Assembly: GCA_963720675.1 (NCBI GenBank)
Contig: CAVRGH010000010.1
Coordinates: 1,240,001 to 1,304,000 of the forward strand
Direction of reading: 5' to 3'
Length of the DNA: 64,000 nucleotides
From: JALHSW01 sp963720675
GTDB lineage: Bacteria > Actinomycetota > Acidimicrobiia > IMCC26256 > PALSA-555
Within the stretch, counting starts at the first letter, position 1, and each line of letters opens with the position of its first letter. The notes under the pieces were generated by a model. That model saw nothing but the letters and a program-made list of their open reading frames with translations, searched no databases and was not told where the DNA came from. Shown piece after piece: positions 36,668-44,195 of this stretch. A program made the translations under genes and the position numbers.

Positions 36668-37034
36668 GCGTGTCCACGTGCTGCTCGAACGAGATGATCT
36701 TGCCGTCGCGGAGCGTCAGGACGTGCGCCATCTGCACCTCGGCGGGTTCTCCTGTCGAGTGCCGCTTCCACGTGTAGGTGCCGATCGCGACGACCGTGTC
36801 GTCCTCGGCGACGAACCGCGTGGGATTCACGCTGTACTCGTCCCCAATCTCACCGAGGCGCACAAACACGCCGTCAACCACTTGTTGCGGACCCACCAAG
36901 GTGCCGCTGTAGAGCGGGAAGCCCTCCGCCTCGGTCCACTTGATGTTGTCGTCCATCATGCCGAGCACCTTGGGCACGTCTCCCGCCGCGAAGGCCTCGT
37001 AGACGCTCTGGACGATCTCCTTGTTGGTCGGCAT
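36642..37034 (-). CDS. SnoaL-like/NTF2-fold protein
   Basis: About 130 residues from ATG 37034 (MPTNKEIVQSVYEAFAAGDV), with GGGAGG upstream as ribosome site; the open frame to 37166 is not supported. Typical ketosteroid-isomerase-like pattern: PKVLGMMDDNIKWTEAEGFP, SGTLVGPQQVVDGVFVRLGE, DTVVAIGTYTWKRHSTGEPA, and EVQMAHVLTLRDGKIISFEQ. Such proteins are small, often dimeric, catalysts or ligand binders; no specific role can be inferred. Between this gene and 37298 (about 260 bp) I see nothing coding. Confidence 0.8.
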   Translation of the reverse strand: MPTNKEIVQSVYEAFAAGDVPKVLGMMDDNIKWTEAEGFPLYSGTLVGPQQVVDGVFVRLGEIGDEYSVNPTRFVAEDDTVVAIGTYTWKRHSTGEPAEVQMAHVLTLRDGKIISFEQHVDTLKVQERMS

Positions 37035-37297
37035 CGCCGGCCTCCCGTCTCCTGCGAATGGCCGCCAAGAAACCGAATGAATCCGGTCGGCCGCTCCTGG
37101 CGCGCCACAGTATTCGGCAATGTCAGCCCGATGTCGAACGTGGCGGCCGGAGCTCCAGCTCGACAAAGACGCGGCGGAAGAGACCTGGCTCGAGCGCAGA
37201 ACGACGAACTGATTGAGCGATCGGACACGCGAAAGTGCCTACGACCTGGCCCGGATCGCAAACATGCTCACCCCGCCCTGGCTTCTTGCACGTTCTG

Positions 37298-37430
37298 GTG
37301 GGCGCTGAGGGGCTCGAACAGCCGACCTCCCCTTGTAAGCACTCCAACCCTGAGCGCTGTGCCAACTCCCGCAGAACCAGCGCAGCGAACGGATCGCCGG
37401 GAGCGAAAGGGCGCGAGTTATGGGGCCTCG
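37298..37430 (-). repeat. tRNA-Val-derived direct repeat R1 (att-like), 133 bp
   Basis: First of three repeats of nearly equal length (R2 39394-39527, R3 42692-42824). Its left 43 bases are the 3' end of tRNA-Val(UAC) on the minus strand with three substitutions. The right 90 bases (about 37341-37430) are shared with R2 and R3 but not with the tRNA, and end in GTTATGGGGCCTCG. The most diverged, presumably oldest, copy and the outermost from the intact tRNA. It cannot fold as a tRNA because the 5' anticodon strand is replaced. Confidence 0.8.
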
Positions 37431-37481
37431 CCGCCACCTCTGGGGCCGCTCACACCAGGCTCGGTTCCAAACGACGTGGAA

Positions 37482-37534
37482 GGCATTGGTTTCCTAAACC
37501 GTGTGCCCAGGTTCGAATCCTGCCGGAGGCGCCA
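37482..37534 (+). tRNA. 3' half of tRNA-Arg(CCU), truncated
   Basis: The plus strand reads the anticodon arm with loop TTCCTAA (anticodon CCT), a T arm with TTCGAAT, an acceptor 3' strand and an encoded CCA at 37532-37534. The sequence to the left has no D arm or matching 5' acceptor strand. Instead a small hairpin TTCCA-AACGACG-TGGAA (37464-37480) stands where the D arm would be. It is therefore a tRNA 3' fragment, as left by integration of an element at a tRNA gene. An unusual functional tRNA is unlikely. Confidence 0.65.
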
Positions 37535-37699
37535 CAGAAGTGCAGGTCAAGGCCGGCTTCGCCGCGGGCAACGGCTCCCAGTCACTCGAAGCCGCATGAC
37601 ACAGGAGCACGGACCGGCAACTGCTGCTTCCGCGCACCAGCAGCCACGCGTGCTGCTTGACCCACGCTAGATTTCGAGACCTCGTCGGGGAGGGCGGTT

Positions 37700-39247
37700 G
37701 TGATCCACAAGAGTCCACTGCCGGACGTCGAGATCCCCGAAGCTCTGATCACTGAGTTGGTGCTGCGTCGCGCGACCGAGTTCGCCGACGAGCAAGCGTT
37801 GATAGACGGGCCGACGGGTCGCGCGCTCACCTACGCGCAGCTCGTGGATGCTGTGCAGCGGTTCGCGAAAGGGCTCGTCGCCCGCGGGTTCGCGTCCGGC
37901 GATGTCGTAGCGATCATGGCGCCGAACCTCCCCGAGTACGCGGTCGTGTTCCACGGTGTGGCGTACGCGGGCGGGATCGTCACTACGATCAACCCGACCT
38001 ACGGCGAGACCGAGGTGCGGCACCAGCTCGAGGACGCACAGCCACGCATCCTCGTCACCGTCGCACCGTTCCTCGAGACGGCGCGCGCAGCCGCCGTCGG
38101 CACGCCTGTCGAGGACATCTATCTGATCGGTGAAGCAACCGACGGAGTCGCGTCCATCACGGAGCTGTTCGCCGACCCGCTCACTGAACCAGTGCGTGTG
38201 CCACTCGACTCACCCGTCGTGCTGCCCTACTCCTCGGGAACCACCGGACTGGCGAAGGGTGTCGTGCTCACGCACCGGATGCTCGTCGCGAACCTGATGC
38301 AGACGCTCGGGGCGATCGACGTGCCAGACAACGAAACGGTGGTCGCCGTACTGCCGATGTTCCATATCTACGGCATGCAGGTGATCATGAACCTGACGCT
38401 CGCCGTCGGCGGCACCCTGATCACGATGCCGCGCTTCGACCTCGAGCTGTACCTCCAACTGCACCAAGATCACAAGATCTCGATGGCGTTCGTTGCGCCG
38501 CCCATCGTGCTTGCGCTGGCCAAGCACCCCGTGGTCGACGAGTACGACCTGTCCACGTTGAAGTGGATGAACTCGGGCGCGGCGCCGCTGTCGGCCGAGC
38601 TCGCGCTCGAAGCCGGGTCGCGCCTCGGCTGCGAGGTGGTCCAGGGGTACGGCATGACCGAGCTGTCGCCGGTGTCCCACCTCACCCCACGCGGGCAGTT
38701 CAAGCCGGGATCGGTTGGTGTTACCGCGCCCAACACGGAGACCAAGATCGTCGACCCGACGACCGGGCACGCGCTCGGCATCGGTGAGGACGGTGAGGTG
38801 TGGGTACGCGGTCCACAAGTCATGCAGGGATATCTCAACCGGCCCGAGGCGACTGCGAGCACGATCGACGAGGACGGCTGGCTGCACACTGGCGACATCG
38901 GGCACATCGACGAAGACGGTCACCTCTACGTGGTCGACCGGCTCAAAGAGCTCATCAAGTACAAAGGCTTCCAGGTCCCGCCCGCCGAGCTCGAGGCGTT
39001 GCTGCTCACGCACCCCGGCGTCATGGACGCGGCGGTCGTCGGCAAGCCCGACGACGAAGCCGGTGAGATCCCGGTTGCGTTCGTCGTGTGCGCCGAGGGT
39101 TGCAACGAGAGCGAAGACGACATCGCGCACTTCGTTGCGAGCCAGGTCGCGCACTACAAGCGGCTCGGCCAGGTCACCTTCATCGACGCGGTGCCCAAGT
39201 CACCGTCGGGCAAGATCTTGCGCCGCGTCCTGCGCGATCAGCTTTGA
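37700..39247 (+). CDS. 4-coumarate-CoA-ligase-like acyl-CoA ligase
   Basis: Complete 515-residue adenylate-forming enzyme, start GTG 37700 preceded by GGGAGGG. Motifs: VLPYSSGTTGLAKGVVLTHR, LPMFHIYGMQVIMNLTLAVG, KWMNSGAAPLSAELALEAGS, VVQGYGMTELSPVSHLTPRG, HTGDIGHIDEDGHLYVVDRL-KELIKYKGFQVPPAELE and PKSPSGKILRRVLRDQL with the catalytic lysine. The order and the KGFQVPPAELE hinge match plant and actinobacterial 4CL-type enzymes acting on aryl or fatty acids. It is the only gene of the module between repeats R1 and R2 and has no frameshift. Codon usage is less extremely GC-biased than in the regulon, consistent with a different origin. Confidence 0.9.
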   Translation: MIHKSPLPDVEIPEALITELVLRRATEFADEQALIDGPTGRALTYAQLVDAVQRFAKGLVARGFASGDVVAIMAPNLPEYAVVFHGVAYAGGIVTTINPTYGETEVRHQLEDAQPRILVTVAPFLETARAAAVGTPVEDIYLIGEATDGVASITELFADPLTEPVRVPLDSPVVLPYSSGTTGLAKGVVLTHRMLVANLMQTLGAIDVPDNETVVAVLPMFHIYGMQVIMNLTLAVGGTLITMPRFDLELYLQLHQDHKISMAFVAPPIVLALAKHPVVDEYDLSTLKWMNSGAAPLSAELALEAGSRLGCEVVQGYGMTELSPVSHLTPRGQFKPGSVGVTAPNTETKIVDPTTGHALGIGEDGEVWVRGPQVMQGYLNRPEATASTIDEDGWLHTGDIGHIDEDGHLYVVDRLKELIKYKGFQVPPAELEALLLTHPGVMDAAVVGKPDDEAGEIPVAFVVCAEGCNESEDDIAHFVASQVAHYKRLGQVTFIDAVPKSPSGKILRRVLRDQL

Positions 39248-39393
39248 TCCGACGACAACTGACAGCGCGCCAGTGGGAGCCAGCCAGAACCGGTGGAGTT
39301 CAGCGTCGTGACCTTCAGACGTTGACTCGCATGCTCCGACGGCATCGCGCTCGGCGAGCTCTCACCCTTGCCAAGAACCAGAGGAGAACGGTT

Positions 39394-39527
39394 GTGGGCG
39401 CTGAGGGGCTCGAACCCCCGACCTCCTCCTTGTCAGCACTCACGCCCTGAGCGCTGTGCAACCTCGAGCAGAACCAAGCCCGATCAGCCTTCGCGCGAAG
39501 CGAAGGTGCGCGAGTTATGGGGCCTCG
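39394..39527 (-). repeat. tRNA-Val-derived direct repeat R2 (att-like), 134 bp
   Basis: Its first 40 bases (39394-39433) are identical to the 3' part of the intact tRNA-Val at 46846-46918. The rest matches R1 and R3 at its two ends (the AGCACT...CCTGAGCGCTGTGC part and the GAAGGTGCGCGAGTTATGGG part) with a variable middle. It separates the CoA-ligase module from the TetR/SDR cassette, whose homology to copy A begins about 15 bp further right. Confidence 0.85.
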
Positions 39528-39543
39528 CTGTGGGTCTCTTGTC

Positions 39544-40182
39544 TCAGGGTCTCCGCGTGCGCCGTCGCGCTGGGCTGAGGGACCCGACGAGGGTGCCGAC
39601 GAGCCTCGACAGAACGCCGGGCTTGGGCAGGTCGATCTCGAGCGCCTCGAGGACGCCCAACCCGAGCTCGACCGACCACATCAGGACAAGCAGGGCCTCG
39701 GGATCGACCTCGGGATCGAGGCCTTCCTCCTCCCATGTCGCCTGATAGAGGGCTGCCCACTCGTCCAGCTTCGTCTGCACGACGTCGTGCAGGAGGTCTC
39801 GCACGTCGTCGTCGATGCGTGCCGCCGCGGCACCCTCGACGAGCAGGGCGCGGAGTGAGCGGCGCGTGCGGTAGTCCTGCAGGTCGTGCGCCAACCAGTC
39901 CGCGAGGTTGTCCTCGTACGACGCGCCGACGTGCTGCTCGAGATCCTGGCTGATGCGCAGACGCACCGCCTCCCCCAGGAGGTTTGCCTTGCCACTGAAG
40001 TGGCCGTAGATCGCACCGCTGGTCATGTTCGAGCGATGGGCGAGCTCCCGCACCGAGGTCGCCCCGTAGCCGTCGGCGACGAACGAGTGGGCCGCGGACT
40101 CGATCAAGCGAGCGCGCGTCGCGCGTGCCTTCTCGGTGGGAGGGGTGTCTCGAGGAATCGCGGCTCCGGGGATCTCCTTCAC
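39544..40182 (-). CDS. TetR/AcrR-family regulator of the cassette, intact copy B
   Basis: Complete 212-residue protein, start GTG 40182 (MKEIPGAAIPRDTPPTEKAR). DNA-binding domain: RARLIESAAHSFVADGYGAT, SVRELAHRSNMTSGAIYGHF, SGKANLLGEAVRLRI. The helical C-terminal domain ends in a basic tail (RLVGTLVGSLSPARRRTRRP). It is divergent from the SDR gene over the palindrome ATAACGGTGTTAT. Likely repressor of the three-gene cassette; the ligand is presumably the cassette substrate. The degenerate copy lies at 4751-5397. Confidence 0.87.
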   Translation of the reverse strand: MKEIPGAAIPRDTPPTEKARATRARLIESAAHSFVADGYGATSVRELAHRSNMTSGAIYGHFSGKANLLGEAVRLRISQDLEQHVGASYEDNLADWLAHDLQDYRTRRSLRALLVEGAAAARIDDDVRDLLHDVVQTKLDEWAALYQATWEEEGLDPEVDPEALLVLMWSVELGLGVLEALEIDLPKPGVLSRLVGTLVGSLSPARRRTRRP

Positions 40183-40231
40183 ATGCGCATCCTTCGAACG
40201 GAGTTCGTGAACGTCGTCGACTTCACCAAAT

Positions 40232-40244
40232 ATAACGGTGTTAT
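40232..40244. promoter_or_regulatory. TetR operator, copy B (ATAAC-GGT-GTTAT)
   Basis: The same 13-bp palindrome as at 5439-5451, in the 119-bp divergent gap between tetR and the SDR gene, surrounded by AT-rich bases (AAATATAACGGTGTTATCAT). Confidence 0.7.
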
Positions 40245-40301
40245 CATCTGCTGGCGGCGACCTCCCAGGACATCAGCCAGCAACGAGCAGGAGCCGGAGA
40301 C

Positions 40302-41079
40302 GTGAGCGACTCGAGCAAGCTCTTCGACCTCACCGGCAAGGTCGCGATCGTGACCGGGTCGACGAAAGGCATCGGACGCGCCATGGCCGAAGGCCTCGCA
40401 CGAGCCGGTGCCTCGGTGGTGGTGAGCAGCCGGAAGCAGGATCTCTGCGACGAGGTCGCCGCCCAGATCGCTCGAGACACGCGCAGCGAGACGTTCGGCC
40501 TCGCTTGTCACGTCGGCGACTGGGACGCCATCCCGGACTTCGTTCGGTCGGCGCACGACCACTTCGGGCACATCGACGTGCTCGTGAACAACGCCGGCAT
40601 CAACCCGGCACACGTCGGTGTCACCGACATGGCGCTGGAGTACTGGCGCAAGGTCTTTGCGGTGAACCTCGAGGGCCCGCTCCGCATGAGCCAGTGCGTC
40701 GCCCCCCTCATGAGGGAGTCCGGTGGCGGCAGCATCGTCAACATCGCGCACGATGGCCGCCTATTCGGGCGGTGCACGCATCTGCGCGTACGGCTCGTCG
40801 AAGGCAGCGCTCGTGAACCTCACCAAGAGCATGGCGCAGGAGTGGGCGCCCTGGAACGTGCGGGTCAACGTGCTCTCGCCGGGTCCATTCGAGAGCGAGA
40901 TGACCGAAGGCGGCGAACGCTCCTCCCCCGGCTTCAAAGAGATGATCGCCAAAGGAACGCTGATGCAGCGGATCGCAGATCCTGCAGAGGTCGTCGGACC
41001 GGTCGTCTACCTGGCAAGTGACGTGTCGTCGTTCGTCACCGGCGACGACCTCTCCGTCTCGGGCGGGATGCAGAAGTGA
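40302..41079 (+). CDS. Short-chain dehydrogenase/reductase, copy B (one frameshift)
   Basis: NAD(P)-dependent oxidoreductase of about 258 residues; start GTG 40302 after GGAGACG. Classical SDR motifs: cofactor loop VTGSTKGIGRAMAEGLARAG, LVNNAGINPAHVG, LRMSQCVAPLMRESGGGSIV-N, the Y-x-x-x-K pair in ICAYGSSKAALVNLTKSMAQ, and the end ASDVSSFVTGDDLSVSGGMQ. One extra base near 40748 (NIAHDG instead of NIATMAAYSG) shifts the frame before the catalytic tyrosine. If real it kills the enzyme; copy A is unbroken at this point and confirms the expected reading. Substrate unknown, probably an alcohol or ketone handled by the cassette. Confidence 0.82.
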
Positions 41080-41098
41080 CCGCGCCGAAGAACGAAGG

Positions 41099-42157
41099 AT
41101 GACCACGATGCGCGATGACGTGCGACGACTCAACGAGATCTTGCGCCCCGTCGCGCGGCCACGGGTCCTCGAAGGCGTGTACACCGACGATCAGCACGAA
41201 CGAATCCTCGACGTGATCAAGCGCAACGGTCCCTGGCCGACGATCGCCGCGCACCACTTCGACACCGTCGAGGAGCTCATGGCGACGTCCAACGGCGGCG
41301 TGCCCGAGAGCTTCGACCTGACCCTCGACGACATCGCGACCGCCCAGTTCCGGGGCATCCTCGGCGAGAACTCCATCTCGTTCTTCCCGGAGCTCGAGGA
41401 CTGCTTCTACAACAGCCACTTCCTCGAGCTGTCCGCGACTACTGGGGCGCCCAGTACGCACGCCCGACACTCATGCTCTTCAACCTCTGCGGGCCCCACC
41501 ACAGTGGGCTCAACGCCCACCTCGACGCGGTGACCTTCCGCGGCATTCGCATCGAGAACTCCCCGGTGTGGCTGCAGAACGTGATGGGGCAAGCTCAGGC
41601 CTGTTCACCGAACACCTGGTCAAGATGGCGCAGGTCATCACGTGGTGGTACCTGGGCGAGAACGGCACCTTCACGTACTGGCCCGACGGACCGCTCGGCG
41701 AGCCGCAACGGCTCGAGCACCCGCTGTGGAACAAGGGCGTCGTGGTGCAGAACGAGCTGATGTTCCACCGCGGCGACCCCGTCGGTCGCCCCGAGGAGCG
41801 CGACATCCCCGGGCTGAAGCACCGCTCGATGCTCGGACTACGACGCTGAGCACGACGACTGGCGATCACCACCGACGGCAACGTCGATCCGGCGGTACCA
41901 GCCCGACGAGATGCGCCTCCTGGTGCATTGGAGCGCCGAGGTCTACTCGGACATGGACGAGGTCAAGAAGAACCATGGACCACTCCGACGACCTCACCCA
42001 CGACGTCGTGTTCGATCGGCTGCTCGCCGACATGCGGTCGAAGGGCGTGGACGTCGCCGAGCCGTCCGACCCGCTGCACGACCAGACGTTCATCCGTGCG
42101 CTGACCGAGACCTACTCGATCAGCCCCACCACCGACTGGGTGCAGTCGGCGGCATGA
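41099..42157 (+). CDS. Uncharacterised protein with oxygenase-like HxD...H pattern, copy B (frameshifts)
   Basis: About 350 residues; I do not recognise the family with confidence. ATG 41099 or the in-frame ATG 41108, which is better spaced from GAAGGA. Readable pieces: DDVRRLNEILRPVARPRVLE, VIKRNGPWPTIAAHHFDTVE, ENSISFFPELEDCFYNSHFL, LCGPHHSGLNAHLDAVTFRG, ITWWYLGENGTFTYWPDGPL and VVVQNELMFHRGDPVGRPEE. The H-L-D followed about 90 residues later by M-F-H-R-G is compatible with an Fe(II)/2-oxoglutarate facial triad, and the first part recalls PhyH-like proteins. Indels near 41436, 41595, 41838, 41865 and 41975. The stop overlaps the next ATG. Metal ligation is speculative; the same residues are conserved in copy A. 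Confidence 0.6.
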
Positions 42158-42636
42158 GCGCCCACGACCGCTTCGCGGCCACCGAGCTGATCAACCGTTG
42201 GTGGTTCAACTACGACGAGGGCCACCTCGAGGTCCTCGACGAGCTGTTGGCCGACGACTGCCACCTGAGCTCACGGACCGAGCTCGGGACGCATCCGCAC
42301 GAGGAGTTCATCCGATCCGACAGTCACGGGCGCGACGCGGCGCTGGCCTGGACCAAGGAGCACCGCCGGCACAGCCCGTACCCGCTTCGCCACCACGCCG
42401 CGAACGTCCACGTCGTCGCCGAGCGCGGCGACGAGCTCGACCTCGACTCCTACCTGTTCGTGACCCAGATCATCGATCGAACGCCGAGCACGTTGTCGAG
42501 CGGCATCGTGCACTGGACGCTCGTGCGCGCCGGTGACGGCTATCGGGTCCTCCGTCAGGACGTCGTGCTCGACTCCATCGAGTCCGCGCCGTTCCAGGAC
42601 GTCGAGCACGTCGCCGACCGCTCGACGCGCTGGTGA
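42154..42636 (+). CDS. SnoaL-like/NTF2-fold protein, intact copy B
   Basis: Complete 160-residue protein starting MSAHDRFAATELINRWWFNY; ATG overlaps the preceding stop (ATGA). The pattern DEGHLEVLDELLADDCHLSS, HEEFIRSDSHGRDAALAWTK-EHRRHS, HHAANVHVVAERGDELDLDS and IVHWTLVRAGDGYRVLRQDV fits an NTF2-like dimer with a hydrophobic pocket. Such proteins are found as isomerases, dehydratases or small subunits of oxygenases. Translational coupling suggests it works with the upstream oxygenase-like protein, perhaps as its second subunit. Confidence 0.82.
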   Translation: MSAHDRFAATELINRWWFNYDEGHLEVLDELLADDCHLSSRTELGTHPHEEFIRSDSHGRDAALAWTKEHRRHSPYPLRHHAANVHVVAERGDELDLDSYLFVTQIIDRTPSTLSSGIVHWTLVRAGDGYRVLRQDVVLDSIESAPFQDVEHVADRSTRW

Positions 42637-42691
42637 CTCGGCAGGGGCCGAGCGGCGCGTGATCCCTTTGACCTGCGGCTTGCGCGTGCGC

Positions 42692-42824
42692 GTGGGCGCT
42701 GAGGGGCTCGAACCCCCGACCTCCTCCTTGTAAGCACTCCAACCCTGAGCGCTGTGCTAACTCGCCCAGGCCCAACACCGGCAAGGGACGCGGGGAGCGA
42801 AGGTGCGCGAGTTATCGGGCCTCG
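42692..42824 (-). repeat. tRNA-Val-derived direct repeat R3 (att-like), 133 bp
   Basis: Bases 42691-42734 (44 bp) are identical to the 3' end of the intact tRNA-Val(UAC) from its anticodon loop to one base past the discriminator. The remaining 90 bases match R1 and R2. Internal inverted elements are present: CTAACTCGC (42767-42775) against GCGCGAGTTA (42805-42814). It closes the TetR/SDR cassette on the right and opens the two-component-system module. Confidence 0.87.
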
Positions 42825-42938
42825 GTGCGACTCCGCCCGTTCCAGCGCTCGCACCCCTTCTCAGAATGGTTGGGTCTGAGCTGGTCGACGGGTCGACGAC
42901 ATCGGCGATGCGAGTTTCATCAGAGCGGAACCTGCTTG

Positions 42939-43346
42939 CTATGTGCTCGGCGGGACTCCGACGCAGTTCGCCGCGACGTACTTCGAGAACCTCGTCAGAG
43001 CGGGCAGAATGGCGGCCTGGCCGGCGGCGTCAAGAACCTCGGCGGCCGATTCACCCTTGGCGATCCTGTGGTACGTCTTCGCGAGCTTCTTGAGATCCTT
43101 CTTCAACTTGGTCGGGACACCCGTCTTTTCCAACTTGCGCACCAACTTTTCTGCGAACGCCGCTTCCTCCGGGCCGAGGCCTTCGAAGTCGAGCCCAGCA
43201 CCTTGGTCACTGCCGAGCGCCGCGCAGAACTTCGTGTTCTTCTCAGCAATCCGCGCGCCAGCCGGCGTCGCCGACATCCCGAACGCGGTGGTACAGGTCG
43301 CGATGGCCACAAGTGCAACCGCCGTTTGCTTGAACCGACTGTTCAT
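42939..43346 (-). CDS. Small secreted protein, function unknown
   Basis: A 135-residue protein with a clear Sec signal peptide (MNSRFKQTAVALVAIATCTT, AFGMSATPAGARIAEKN). The mature part is charged and helical: FEGLGPEEAAFAEKLVRKLE, KTGVPTKLKKDLKKLAKTYH, GESAAEVLDAAGQAAILPAL, with two cysteines (FCAALG near the start, NCVGVP near the end) that may form a disulfide. Similar small helical secreted proteins occur in actinobacteria without known function. It is leftward, downstream of the two-component genes with 190 bp between. Confidence 0.72.
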   Translation of the reverse strand: MNSRFKQTAVALVAIATCTTAFGMSATPAGARIAEKNTKFCAALGSDQGAGLDFEGLGPEEAAFAEKLVRKLEKTGVPTKLKKDLKKLAKTYHRIAKGESAAEVLDAAGQAAILPALTRFSKYVAANCVGVPPST

Positions 43347-43370
43347 TTTGGTCTCCCGTCATCAACTGAG

Positions 43371-43386
43371 CCGCTCGACCGAGCGG
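43371..43386. terminator. Short GC hairpin downstream of the response-regulator gene
   Basis: CCGCTCG-AC-CGAGCGG, 7-bp arms with a 2-base centre, in the gap between the response-regulator gene and the secreted-protein gene. The rightward side is followed by TCTTGTTCG; the leftward side has no T-run. It could equally be an operator palindrome. Low confidence. Confidence 0.3.
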
Positions 43387-43535
43387 TCTTGTTCGTGCAC
43401 CGAGGCAGAGTTGCCCCGTCGCCGACGACAACATCGGCATTCTGGACAGCACGCTGGGTCCGACGACCTGCGGGTAGTGGGTCCGTTCGAGCGCAAGGGA
43501 GAGGACGCCGCATGCTGGCGGAATCCGCGGGGGAA

Positions 43536-44195
43536 TCATGGTTGTTCGGGATCGCCGAGCAAGCCCGCTCGGCGGGCTCGGACGATCGCTTCGGCGCGAT
43601 CGGCGAACTGGAGCTTCGTCAAAATGTTCGAGACGTGATTCGCGACCGTCTTGGGTGCAAGGTGCAGGCGTCCGGCAATGGTTGCATTGTTGTCTCCATT
43701 GGCGACACAGCCCAGCACTTGGCGCTCCCGGGCGCTGAGTTCCGGAAACAGCGTGGGTGCACTACGAGTGACGGTCAGGCTTGCCAGCACGCGGTCCGCG
43801 GCTCCCTGACCGAGGATGACTTGGCCGGCGCCCACCGCTCGGACTGCGCTGATCACTCCATCTTGCTCGGCGCCCTTGAGGACGTATCCGCGAGCCCCAG
43901 CTCGGAGCGCATCGAAGATGGTGTCGTCGTCGTTGTACATGCTCAGCACGAGCACCGCGACGCTCGGATATCGCGTGCTGATGATCCGAGTTGCCTCCAG
44001 GCCATCGCTGCCGGGCATCTGAATGTCCATGAGTACAACGTCGGGAAGGAACTCCTCGACGAGCCGCACGGCTTCGGAGCCCGAGTCAGCTTCGGCGATG
44101 AGCTCGACGTCCTCGACGCTGCTCAGCAATGCACGCACGCCAGCGCGAACAACGCTGTGGTCATCGACCACGAGGACCCGCAACGGCGATGTCAC
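43536..44195 (-). CDS. NarL/FixJ-family response regulator
   Basis: A 219-residue protein from GTG 44195, which overlaps the kinase stop as GTGA. Receiver domain: VTSPLRVLVVDDHSVVRAGV, phospho-acceptor aspartate in LPDVVLMDIQMPGSDGLEAT, conserved lysine in GARGYVLKGAEQDG. LuxR-type helix-turn-helix: PELSARERQVLGCVANGDNN-ATIAGRLHLAPKTVANHVSN, ending ILTKLQFADRAEAIVRARRA. It pairs with the upstream histidine kinase. Targets are not apparent; the nearby secreted protein or lipoprotein are candidates. Confidence 0.92.
   Translation of the reverse strand: MTSPLRVLVVDDHSVVRAGVRALLSSVEDVELIAEADSGSEAVRLVEEFLPDVVLMDIQMPGSDGLEATRIISTRYPSVAVLVLSMYNDDDTIFDALRAGARGYVLKGAEQDGVISAVRAVGAGQVILGQGAADRVLASLTVTRSAPTLFPELSARERQVLGCVANGDNNATIAGRLHLAPKTVANHVSNILTKLQFADRAEAIVRARRAGLLGDPEQP

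Larger units (their letters stand above)
39544..42647. repeat. Cassette copy B (better-preserved duplicate of 4751-7858)
   Basis: TetR, operator, SDR, oxygenase-like and SnoaL-like genes in the same order and orientation as copy A. The homologous segment fills almost exactly the space between repeats R2 and R3, leaving about 15 bp on the left and 44 bp on the right. So the duplicated unit coincides with the repeat-bounded module. Confidence 0.85.

Noticed and set aside
37298..42824. R1-R3 as functional tRNA genes
   Set aside because: The 5' strand of the anticodon stem is replaced and the acceptor pairs only in part; only the 3' 40-44 bases are tRNA-like.
37298..42824. R1-R3 as a CRISPR array or integron attC sites
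   Set aside because: Repeats are 133 bp, kilobases apart, with gene clusters between, and contain tRNA sequence. No cas genes or integron integrase is seen, and attC core sites are not recognisable.
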